From JALXDT01 sp964634755 (GTDB lineage Bacteria > Acidobacteriota > Aminicenantia > JAMOAD01): a stretch of 14,115 nt of DNA. Position 1 is the first letter of the stretch; every line of letters begins with the position of its first letter. A program made the position numbers and the translations under genes. The notes under the pieces are model-generated. The model searched no databases. It saw nothing but the letters and a program-made list of their open reading frames with translations, and was not told the DNA's origin. Below are positions 1 to 6,917 of the stretch, piece after piece. The DNA lies in NCBI GenBank assembly GCA_964634755.1, contig CAZWJH010000065.1, positions 1 through 14,115 on the forward strand, given 5' to 3'.

Positions 1-33
1 ACAGGTTTAAAAGCTGAAGGTATTATTATTTAA
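1..33 (+). CDS. possible 3' end of an upstream gene (partial)
   Basis: Reading from base 1 there are ten sense codons (TGLKAEGIII) and then TAA at 31-33. The codon use is typical of the neighbouring genes and the reading is open to the window edge, so this may be the C-terminus of a plus-strand protein lying just upstream. Ten codons are too few to identify a family, and an open run of this length could be chance. A gap of about 130 bases to porG means it need not belong to the por operon. Confidence 0.3.
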   Translation, partial: TGLKAEGIII

Positions 34-166
34 ATTACAATAAGAAACTACCTTGATATTTTCTCTTATTTTTGATAGCATTTTAAATGAAAGGCTCTGT
101 TATTTTTCATTTGTTTGTCCTGTCTGAGAGTATTAAATTAATAAAAAATAATAGTGAGGAGGTATA
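34..166 (+). promoter_or_regulatory. AT-rich leader of the por operon with strong RBS
   Basis: This gap before porG is very AT-rich and should hold the operon promoter, but no convincing -35/-10 pair stands out. The best candidate is weak: TTGTTT at 111-116, 17 bases, then TAAATT at 134-139. A small AT-rich inverted repeat (AAATGAAA at 85-92, TTTCATTT at 105-112, 12-base loop) could be the tail terminator of an upstream gene or nothing. The ribosome binding site GAGGAGG at 156-162 lies four bases before the porG ATG and firmly supports that start. Confidence 0.35.
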
Positions 167-721
167 ATGTTAGAATTAAGATTGCACGGAAGAGGAGGAC
201 AGGGTTCTGTCGTTGCTTCCAAAATCTTAGCGGATGCAGTAATGAAGGGAGGAAAATTTGTCCAAGCTTTCCCTGAGTTTGGAGTTGAAAGAAGAGGTGC
301 TCCTGTTTTTGCATTTGTAAGGATAGATGACAAACCCATCCTCCTGAAAAGTAAAATTTACACACCGGATCATGTTATTGTTTTAGACCCAACTCTTATA
401 GAATCAATCAATATTACCGAAGGATTAAAGGATAATGGTATTATTCTAATTAATTCAGAACTTCCCCCCTCAGAATTCAAAGTTGAAGGAAACTACCGCG
501 TGATGACAGTTGATGCAAAAAGAATTGCTATTAAGTACAGACTTGGATCAAAAGCATCACCCATTGTAAACACTGCTATTTTAGGAGCTGTTATTAAAGC
601 TATCCCTGTTGCTACTATGGATGATCTTGTAGAAGCTATAAAAGATGGTGTACCAGTAAAAATTGAGGAAAACATAGCTGCTGCAAAAGAAGCATATGAA
701 AGTTTAATTAAAGGAGAGTAA
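167..721 (+). CDS. porG: pyruvate:ferredoxin oxidoreductase, gamma subunit
   Basis: This is the gamma subunit of a four-subunit 2-oxoacid:ferredoxin oxidoreductase, a cytoplasmic enzyme that oxidises pyruvate with CoA to acetyl-CoA and CO2 and reduces ferredoxin. The 184 residues are the usual length for a free gamma chain. The N-terminus carries the family signature (LRLHGRGGQGSVVASKILA, about residues 4-22), followed by the FPEFGVERRGAPVFAF segment around residues 36-51; both are typical of this subunit, which helps bind CoA. The start is fixed by GAGGAGG four bases upstream. It is the first gene of a gamma-delta-alpha-beta operon, the order familiar from Thermotoga and archaeal POR. The porD ATG follows two bases after the stop. 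Assignment to pyruvate rather than another 2-oxoacid rests mainly on the alpha subunit downstream. Confidence 0.93.
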   Translation: MLELRLHGRGGQGSVVASKILADAVMKGGKFVQAFPEFGVERRGAPVFAFVRIDDKPILLKSKIYTPDHVIVLDPTLIESINITEGLKDNGIILINSELPPSEFKVEGNYRVMTVDAKRIAIKYRLGSKASPIVNTAILGAVIKAIPVATMDDLVEAIKDGVPVKIEENIAAAKEAYESLIKGE

Positions 722-723
722 AA

Positions 724-1017
724 ATGTTTAAACCGGGAAAAAAGATTGAATTTAAGTCAGTTAAAGAAATCCCGTTAACTCCCACTTCTTTGGGAGACAT
801 GACTCATAATTATACGGGATCATGGAGAAATTTAAGGCCTGAAATAGACTATGACAGATGTATTGACTGTATGATATGCTGGAAATTTTGCCCAGAACCT
901 GCAATTTATATTGAAAATGATAGGCCTAAAATTAATTATTACTTCTGTAAAGGATGCGGAATCTGTGTTGAAGAGTGCCCTGTAAAATGTATTGCCTTTG
1001 AGGAGGAAGGAAAATGA
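724..1017 (+). CDS. porD: pyruvate:ferredoxin oxidoreductase, delta subunit (2x[4Fe-4S] ferredoxin-like)
   Basis: This is the ferredoxin-like delta subunit that passes electrons from the catalytic site to external ferredoxin. The 97-residue protein has two classical cluster motifs: C46-x2-C49-x2-C52-x3-C56-P, and C75-x2-C78-x2-C81-x3-C85-P, with an extra Cys at 89. All eight ligands are present, so two [4Fe-4S] clusters are expected. The N-terminal stretch of about 40 residues before the clusters, with a GDMTHNYTGSWR segment, is typical of PorD-type subunits rather than free ferredoxins. A purine-rich AAAGGAG lies just upstream of the ATG, overlapping the end of porG. The stop codon overlaps the porA start (ATGA at 1014-1017), which indicates translational coupling. 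Confidence 0.93.
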   Translation: MFKPGKKIEFKSVKEIPLTPTSLGDMTHNYTGSWRNLRPEIDYDRCIDCMICWKFCPEPAIYIENDRPKINYYFCKGCGICVEECPVKCIAFEEEGK

Positions 1018-2168
1018 AAAAAGTATTAATGGGAAATCACGCAATATCGTATGGTGCTACCTTATCAAGAGTTCAAGTAATTGCTGCGTATCCTATCACA
1101 CCGCAAACACAAGTTGTCGAGCTTCTGTCTGAGATAGTTGCAAATGGAGAACTTGATGCGGAATTTATCAAGGTAGAATCAGAGCATTCAGCAATGGCTG
1201 CCTGTATAGGAGCTTCTGCAGCAGGTGCAAGAGCTTTCACAGCAACTTCATCTCAGGGACTTCTTCTTATGCATGAAGTTTTACATTGGGCTTCAAGAGC
1301 AAGGCTTCCGATAGTAATGGCAAACATTAATAGAGCAATATCACCGGGTTGGACAATCTGGACAGATCAAAATGATTCGCTTTCTCAAAGAGATACTGGC
1401 TGGATTCAAATATATGCAGCGGATAACCAGGAAGTTCTTGATAGTATTATAATAGGATACAAAGTAGCTGAAAAGGTATCATTACCTTTAATGGTTGTTC
1501 TTGATGCCTTTGTTCTTTCTCATACCTATGAACCGGTGGAGATTCCGGATCAGGATAAAGTAGATAAATTTCTACCTCCTTATAATCCGAAAATCAAACT
1601 TGATCCTGAAGATCCCCATGCTTTTGGTGGCTTAACAGCCCCGAACATTTATATGGAATTCCAATACAACCATCAATTGGCAATGATGGAAGCAAAAAAA
1701 GTAATAAATGAGGTTGGAAAAGAGTATGGAGAAATTACAGGAAGATATTATCAGAATCTTACCCCTTACAAAGTTGAAGATGCTGAGTATGTCTTTATAA
1801 CTTCCGCAACAATAGCAAAGACAACAAATATCGTTGTAAATGAGTTAAGAGAAAAAGGAATAAAAATAGGGAATTTAAGAGTGAGAACATTCAGACCATT
1901 TCCATCAGAAGAAATTTATGAAACATTAAAGGACAAAAAGAAAATTTTTGTAATTGACAGAAATATTTCCTTTGGTAAAACAGGAATATTTTTCGATGAG
2001 GTTAAAGGTTCCTTATATAATAGCGAGTTAAAAATACCTATCTTTGGTTTTGTTGCAGGCTTGGGAGGAAGAGATGTTACTCCTGAGCTAATTAAAGAGA
2101 TTGCCAATTATGGAATTGAAAAAGAAAAACCAGAGGAAGAAGTTATCTGGATGGGGGTGAAAAAATGA
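1014..2168 (+). CDS. porA: pyruvate:ferredoxin oxidoreductase, alpha subunit
   Basis: This is the alpha subunit, which together with the beta chain forms the thiamine-pyrophosphate active site. Near the N-terminus it has the YPITP motif (residues 26-30), followed by the VESEHSA motif (residues 54-60), whose Glu belongs to the thiamine-activating region in this family. Then comes a long conserved block (TATSSQGLLLMHEVLHWASR and the following DSLSQRDTGW). The last part is the domain II/III-like region ending with FVAGLGGRDVTPE. The 384-residue length fits free PorA chains. The overall match, including the NQEV and LSHTYE segments, is closest to pyruvate-specific PorA as I recall it from Thermotoga. 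Its ATG overlaps the porD stop, GAGGAGGAAGG lies just before it, and it overlaps porB by four bases (ATGA). Confidence 0.93.
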   Translation: MKKVLMGNHAISYGATLSRVQVIAAYPITPQTQVVELLSEIVANGELDAEFIKVESEHSAMAACIGASAAGARAFTATSSQGLLLMHEVLHWASRARLPIVMANINRAISPGWTIWTDQNDSLSQRDTGWIQIYAADNQEVLDSIIIGYKVAEKVSLPLMVVLDAFVLSHTYEPVEIPDQDKVDKFLPPYNPKIKLDPEDPHAFGGLTAPNIYMEFQYNHQLAMMEAKKVINEVGKEYGEITGRYYQNLTPYKVEDAEYVFITSATIAKTTNIVVNELREKGIKIGNLRVRTFRPFPSEEIYETLKDKKKIFVIDRNISFGKTGIFFDEVKGSLYNSELKIPIFGFVAGLGGRDVTPELIKEIANYGIEKEKPEEEVIWMGVKK

Positions 2169-3085
2169 TAGAAAAAAAGAAAAGAAAAATAAGATTATCA
2201 ATACCGGCAGAAGAGATAATGAGACCGGGAAATCTCGCATGTCAGGGATGCGGAGCTTCTCTGGCAATGAGATATGCTTTAAAAGCTTTGGGAAGAAAGG
2301 TTATCTTTGATATCCCTGCTTGCTGCTGGAGTGTTATAGATGGACCCTTTCCATATTCCTCGGTCGGAGTTCCTTTGCTTCATATGGCATTCGAAACAGC
2401 TGCTTCCACTGCATCAGGAATAAGAGCTGCAATGAAAGTTTTAGGAAAAGAGGATACAACAGTGGTAGCATGGGCTGGAGATGGAGGAACTTTTGATATA
2501 GGGTTTCAAGCCCTTTCCGGTGCAGCAGAGAGAAATGAAGATATAATATATGTTTGCTATGATAATGAAGCCTATATGAACACAGGAATTCAAAGGAGCG
2601 GAGCAACACCTTACGGAGCTTGGACAACAACAACTCCCGTTAAACACTTTAAAAAATTACCTAAAAAGGATATTATTGAAATTATGGCTGCCCATAGAAT
2701 CCCATATGTCGCAAATGTAAACATTGCATACCCTGAAGACTTTATTAGAAAATTCCAGAAAGCAGCCTCAATGAAAGGTACAAAGTTTATTCATGTTTTT
2801 TCACCTTGTCCTCCGGGATGGAAAACAAAACCGGATGATACGATAAGAGTTGCAAAATTAGCTGTCCAAACAAGAGCATTTCCTTTGATCGAAATTGAAA
2901 ATGGTGTAAAGTATACTTTGACTGTAAAAGTCAATAAACCCAAACCGGTTTTTGAATACTTAAAGCTACAAGGGAGATTCAAACATCTGACAGAGGAAGA
3001 GGTAAAGAGGATTCAGGAAGATGTTGACTCTTATTGGGAGTATTTAATGAAAAAAATAGAATTTTCAAAGGAGTATGCCGGATAA
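2165..3085 (+). CDS. porB: pyruvate:ferredoxin oxidoreductase, beta subunit
   Basis: This is the thiamine-diphosphate-binding beta subunit. The 306 residues carry the TPP/Mg motif starting at G105-D106-G107 and continuing to D133-N134 and N139 (CYDNEAYMNTGIQRSG). Four cysteine positions expected for the proximal [4Fe-4S] cluster are visible: C26 and C29 (CQGCG), C53 or C54 (PACCW), and C215 (SPCPPGW). These features are characteristic of PorB and the length is normal. The ATG overlaps the end of porA, so the subunits are probably translated in coupled fashion. The 3' end overlaps the next gene, a repeat-kinase protein, by 11 bases, so that gene is very probably part of the same transcript. 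No terminator is visible between them. Confidence 0.93.
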   Translation: MIEKKKRKIRLSIPAEEIMRPGNLACQGCGASLAMRYALKALGRKVIFDIPACCWSVIDGPFPYSSVGVPLLHMAFETAASTASGIRAAMKVLGKEDTTVVAWAGDGGTFDIGFQALSGAAERNEDIIYVCYDNEAYMNTGIQRSGATPYGAWTTTTPVKHFKKLPKKDIIEIMAAHRIPYVANVNIAYPEDFIRKFQKAASMKGTKFIHVFSPCPPGWKTKPDDTIRVAKLAVQTRAFPLIEIENGVKYTLTVKVNKPKPVFEYLKLQGRFKHLTEEEVKRIQEDVDSYWEYLMKKIEFSKEYAG

Positions 3086-5432
3086 TTTGTATTATTACAT
3101 TAAATTAGCAGGAATATTTATAGTTGTTCTGCTTTTTGTAAAATTTGTCCATTCTCTTTTCTTATCTATAAAAGTTTCCGAAACATTAGAGAAATCCTTT
3201 TTAAACACCTTTTTTGAACAATTTTTCAAAAAATCTATGCTCAAGTCAAAAGCAAAAAAATTATTAAAGATGAACAACTTTTATGAAGCTGGAAAGATTT
3301 TTGAGGAAATAGGAGAATTTACCCAAGCTATTACCTGTTATGAACAGGGACAAAACTGGTATGATTTAGGGAAACTTTACGAAAAGATAGGGATGAAAAG
3401 GAAAGCTGCTTTATTTTACGAAAAAGGAGATTATTTAAGAGATGCTGTCAGACTTTACAAAGAAATAGGTGCAATGGCTGAAGCTGCAAAACTTCTTGAA
3501 AAAAATCAGGAATTTGAAGAAGCTGCAGATCTCTATTTTGAAGTAGGGGACTATGATTCTGCTATTAAAATTTTCAAAAACTTTGGCTATCACAATTACA
3601 TCGGAAAAGCGTATGAAAAATTAGGAAAGTACAAAAAAGCAGCGGAAGCATATCTTCAATGGTATAAACATATGAATGAGACAAGATTTACCTCTGTGGA
3701 GATAAATGAGGAGGTTCTAAAATATCTTCATCTTGCTGCTGACTTATTTTTAAAGGCAGGAGATCCGGAAAAGGCTATTGAAATATTAGAAGAAGAAGGA
3801 ATTTACGGGAAAGCAGCAAAAATATGTGAGGAGAATGGAATGCTCGAGAAGGCAGCTGAGCTTTATGAATTAAATCATGATTTTAAAGTTGCAGCAGATA
3901 TTTATATGAAAGCAAACAATGAATTAAAAGCTAATTTAATGTATGCAGATTACTACTATGAAAAAGGAGAGAATTTAGAAGCTGCGAACTATTATTTTAA
4001 AGCAGGCGATTATGGTAGAGCAGCTGAATTATATGAGTGGGAAAGGGAATACGAAAAAGCCGCTGAAGCCTTCAGAAAAAATGAAAGTTATACTTCAGCG
4101 GCTGAAAATTATCTTAGAATAGGAAAGAAAAAAGAAGCTGCAGAGCTATTTTCCCTCGGAGGAGAACATGAAAAAGCCGGAACTCTCTACAGGGAACTCG
4201 GAGAATTAAGAAGAGCGGGAGAAGAATTTTTATTAGCACAAAACTTTTACAGTGCGGGATTAGCCTTTTATGATGCAGGCAATGCAAAAGAGGCAATAGC
4301 GGCTTTCCAGAAAGTTGATATGAATAGTCCAAATTATAATTCTGCCATTCTTTACATAACAAAAATTTTTCTCGCAAGTGGAAAATATGACTTGGTAATA
4401 AGTACTCTTGAAAAATATTTGGAAAATAAAAAAATTAGTCCTGAAACAATAGATCATTTTTACACCCTTGCCAGAGGTTACCACAATTCAGGTTTTTATG
4501 AAAAAGCTATTGAAATTTACAAGTCTATTCAAGTAGTAAATTTTGATTACAAAGATACTAAGAAACTATTAGATGGTGCTTACAAAGCTCTTTCGGAAAA
4601 AAAAGAATTTGAAATTATGACATCTTCAAAAGAGGGAGAAGGAAGATACAGAATTATTGACAAAATTGGCGAAGGTGGAATGGGCATAGTTTATAAAGCT
4701 GAGGACAATCTGCTCAAAAGAATAGTAGCTTTAAAGGTATTAAAGAAAAGTATTTTTAGAAATGAAAGAAGTATTGATAGATTTTATTCAGAAGCAAGAT
4801 TATCGGCAAAAATGAATCATCCCAATATTATTACAGTATACGATGTCGGAATGTTAAAAGGTGAACCTTTTATATCAATGGAGTATGTCGAGGGAACCAA
4901 TTTCATCAAGTATTTAAAAAGGAAAAAAAGGCTTAGCTTGAGGCAAACAATGTTTGTTGCGATAAATCTTTTCAGAGCTCTTGATTATGCGCATAAAAAG
5001 AATATAATCCATCGTGATATAAAACCTCAAAACATAATGCTCACTAAAGACAAACAAATAAAAATCATGGATTTCGGGCTTGCTGTTTTAATCACAGAAA
5101 GAAATAAAGAGGAAAACATTATTGCTGGAACGCCTACCTACATGTCTCCCGAACAAATAAAAGGAAATCCTGTAGATCACAGAACAGATATTTATTCAGC
5201 AGGAATAAGTCTCTTTCATTTGATTATCGGCTATCCTCCTTTCAGAGGGGATGATGTGGCAAATCAACACCTATTTGCTACCCCACCAAAAATTTCAGAG
5301 ATAAGGGATGATGTTCCCCATGAGTTTTCAGATTTTATTTCAAAGTGTATAGAAAAAAGCAAAGAAAAAAGATTTCTATCAGCTTCTGATGCTCTAATTA
5401 TCTTAAAAAAAATTCAAGCTAAATATAAATAG
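3075..5432 (+). CDS. membrane-anchored helical-repeat protein with C-terminal Ser/Thr protein kinase
   Basis: This 785-residue protein is a probable signalling kinase. Residues about 8-28 form one hydrophobic segment; positive residues after it suggest the rest is cytoplasmic. Residues 70-417 are an array of short helical repeats with a near-perfect 13-residue period (consensus like EKAAELYEKxGDY), and residues about 420-510 look like ordinary TPRs. A complete Hanks-type kinase domain follows: glycine loop G532-x-G534-G535-M-G537, ATP-binding Lys K554 (ALK), catalytic HRDIKPQN (646-653), DFG (666-668) and SPE (691-693), so it should be active. The start overlaps porB by 11 bases. AAAGGAG sits only one base before the ATG at 3075 and 13 bases before an in-frame TTG at 3087, so the exact start is uncertain. 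The substrate is unknown. The repeats are a likely protein-binding or regulatory platform (inference). Confidence 0.9.
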   Translation: MPDNLYYYIKLAGIFIVVLLFVKFVHSLFLSIKVSETLEKSFLNTFFEQFFKKSMLKSKAKKLLKMNNFYEAGKIFEEIGEFTQAITCYEQGQNWYDLGKLYEKIGMKRKAALFYEKGDYLRDAVRLYKEIGAMAEAAKLLEKNQEFEEAADLYFEVGDYDSAIKIFKNFGYHNYIGKAYEKLGKYKKAAEAYLQWYKHMNETRFTSVEINEEVLKYLHLAADLFLKAGDPEKAIEILEEEGIYGKAAKICEENGMLEKAAELYELNHDFKVAADIYMKANNELKANLMYADYYYEKGENLEAANYYFKAGDYGRAAELYEWEREYEKAAEAFRKNESYTSAAENYLRIGKKKEAAELFSLGGEHEKAGTLYRELGELRRAGEEFLLAQNFYSAGLAFYDAGNAKEAIAAFQKVDMNSPNYNSAILYITKIFLASGKYDLVISTLEKYLENKKISPETIDHFYTLARGYHNSGFYEKAIEIYKSIQVVNFDYKDTKKLLDGAYKALSEKKEFEIMTSSKEGEGRYRIIDKIGEGGMGIVYKAEDNLLKRIVALKVLKKSIFRNERSIDRFYSEARLSAKMNHPNIITVYDVGMLKGEPFISMEYVEGTNFIKYLKRKKRLSLRQTMFVAINLFRALDYAHKKNIIHRDIKPQNIMLTKDKQIKIMDFGLAVLITERNKEENIIAGTPTYMSPEQIKGNPVDHRTDIYSAGISLFHLIIGYPPFRGDDVANQHLFATPPKISEIRDDVPHEFSDFISKCIEKSKEKRFLSASDALIILKKIQAKYK

Positions 5433-5448
5433 AGAATTCTATTTTTTT
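5427..5448. terminator. short AT-rich hairpin between convergent genes
   Basis: AAATAGA (5427-5433) and TCTATTT (5438-5444) form a 7-bp stem with a four-base loop GAAT, and the right arm runs into a T-tract ending at 5448. It overlaps the stop codons of the converging kinase and J-domain genes and reads as a possible bidirectional terminator. The stem contains only two G-C pairs, so it is weak, and the two transcripts may overlap. Confidence 0.35.
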
Positions 5449-6812
5449 AAAAAGGAAAATAAACCTTTTCCTTGAGAAGTAAGTTCTTTGTAAAGATTGC
5501 TTATTTTCTCATCATTGGGAAATTTTTGAATTGCCTTTTCAAGCACTGAGACCGCTCTACTTTTAAGGCCTTCCTTTTCATATAATTTTGCAAGATAATA
5601 ATATGGTTCTGAAGACCATTGATTTAAAGATATTGCCTTAAGAAAATTCTCTTCCGCTGCTTTCTTGTACTGATCTATTTTGGACTGTCCCAGAGCAAGG
5701 ACAAAGTAAGCTTCATAATTTTTAGTATTTACATATTTAATCACACTCTCTAATAATGAAACTGCCTGCTGATATGCTTGTTGTTTAAATAAGATTTTAG
5801 CTCTCATTATCGTTTGTCTGACCAGTTTTTCTTGATCTACTTTTTTTTCATCTTCTTCATCAGACTCAGGTTTTATATCACTTGCTTTATTTATTGCATC
5901 AAAAACGATTTCTGCTTTTTCTTTAATTTCGAGAGGAGTGCCGGTCGGTAATCTATCAGGATGGAATTTTTTTACCAATTCCAAAAATTTCCTTTTCCTC
6001 TCCTTTGGATCTTTCGGAAGGATTTTAGAATACTCCTTATTTTCAGCTAATAAATAAATATTTTCCAACTCCTCTAAAAATTCTTCCGATAATTCCATTT
6101 CAGAAATATCTTCATCTTTTTCTTCCATATTTTCTCTTCCTTCTCCAAGAACATCAATAAAGTCAAAGGTATAAAGTTTAAAAAGTGATCTAAAAAAATC
6201 ACTACCAAATTCATTAGTTATTTCTTCCAACTCTTTTGGCTCCTCCAAAAAAGCAAGGAGTTTTTTTTCTTTCATAGAAAGTAAAAACTCAAACCTATTC
6301 TTCCCTTCTAATTTGCGAATTTGACCATTAAAAATGGACTTAACTTTGTTATTAATATCCCCATATTCAATAGCCTCTAACAAAACTTCAACTAAAGGAA
6401 CATTCAATCTCGAGTCCGGAGGAATTTTTACCTTCCTTTTTAAAAAGCTATATTTTAAATCCTCTTCATAAATCATTGCCAAAGAAACTTTTTTTAGTTG
6501 ATACTTTAATGCAGTAAACAATTGAGAAGCATTTATTATGCCCTCCTGAACCAATTTTTTTCCGAGTTTTTCTCTGCTAATCCTTGCCTTTTCAATATAG
6601 GAGTGAAGACTTTTATATTGCTCATCATCTATTATATTCAAAGAATAAAGAATATTTCCAAGATGCTCCTGCTCTGCTGTGCTTTTTGAAAAAACAATAA
6701 CCTCATTTTCAACAAATAATTCCCTTCGAATTCCACTTTTTTCCCCGACTAACACCCCGCTTAAATTCTCTTTCAAAATTTTCTTAATCAAATTTATCAG
6801 CTCTAAGTTCAT
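5439..6812 (-). CDS. DUF4388-like / J-domain / TPR protein
   Basis: This is a cytoplasmic 457-residue protein with three recognisable parts and no signal peptide. Residues about 1-165 resemble the DUF4388 (PATAN-like) fold of signalling proteins: a 'gives/flags' strand region, then repeated 'LGNILY...' and 'LGKKLVQEGIINASQLFTAL' helices. Residues about 265-305 look like a divergent J-domain, with the diagnostic H284-P285-D286 in VKKFHPDRLP. Residues about 325-450 contain TPR helices (YYYLAKLYEKEG, SRAVSVLEKAIQKFP). Acidic linkers separate the parts (about 230-250 and 308-325). The function is not known; an adaptor role, with the J-part perhaps stimulating an Hsp70, is inference. SD-like AGGAAGGG precedes the ATG at suitable distance. 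It ends six bases from the convergent kinase gene and is divergent from purH. Confidence 0.8.
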   Translation of the reverse strand: MNLELINLIKKILKENLSGVLVGEKSGIRRELFVENEVIVFSKSTAEQEHLGNILYSLNIIDDEQYKSLHSYIEKARISREKLGKKLVQEGIINASQLFTALKYQLKKVSLAMIYEEDLKYSFLKRKVKIPPDSRLNVPLVEVLLEAIEYGDINNKVKSIFNGQIRKLEGKNRFEFLLSMKEKKLLAFLEEPKELEEITNEFGSDFFRSLFKLYTFDFIDVLGEGRENMEEKDEDISEMELSEEFLEELENIYLLAENKEYSKILPKDPKERKRKFLELVKKFHPDRLPTGTPLEIKEKAEIVFDAINKASDIKPESDEEDEKKVDQEKLVRQTIMRAKILFKQQAYQQAVSLLESVIKYVNTKNYEAYFVLALGQSKIDQYKKAAEENFLKAISLNQWSSEPYYYLAKLYEKEGLKSRAVSVLEKAIQKFPNDEKISNLYKELTSQGKGLFSFLKK

Positions 6813-6825
6813 ATTTTACCCTTCC

Positions 6826-6861
6826 TGTGGTTAGTATAATATGAAAACTAAAAAAAAACAA
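6826..6861 (-). promoter_or_regulatory. candidate promoter of the J-domain/TPR gene
   Basis: On the minus strand, TTGTTT (6861-6856), a 17-base spacer and TATACT (6838-6833) form a plausible sigma-70-type promoter. It would start transcription near 6826, just upstream of the AGGAAGGG ribosome binding site of the gene starting at 6812. The -10 is good and the -35 is poor. Confidence 0.4.
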
Positions 6862-6887
6862 GCTCAAGTCATTTAGAAATAGAGATA

Positions 6888-6908
6888 TGATATAATAAAG
6901 CTTAGGAG
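6888..6908 (+). promoter_or_regulatory. extended -10 promoter and RBS of purH
   Basis: TGATATAAT (6888-6896) is a perfect extended -10 element (TGnTATAAT); no good -35 is needed or seen. Transcription would start near 6903, giving a leader of about 15 bases with the ribosome binding site AGGAG (6904-6908), nine bases before the purH ATG. No purine riboswitch or other structured leader fits in this short space. Confidence 0.6.
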
Positions 6909-6917
6909 AAAGAGAAA

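Noticed and set aside
2334..2647. Open frames on the minus strand inside porB, and similar ones inside other genes.
   Set aside because: They lie wholly within well-supported genes, have no ribosome binding sites and show no recognisable protein motifs.
5449..5470. Inverted repeat AAAAGG...CCTTTT near the end of the J-domain gene as a terminator.
   Set aside because: It lies inside the coding sequence, has a six-pair stem, and is not followed by a T-tract on either strand.
6813..6917. Purine riboswitch ahead of purH.
   Set aside because: The extended -10 promoter lies so close to the gene that only about 15 bases of leader remain, too short for an aptamer.
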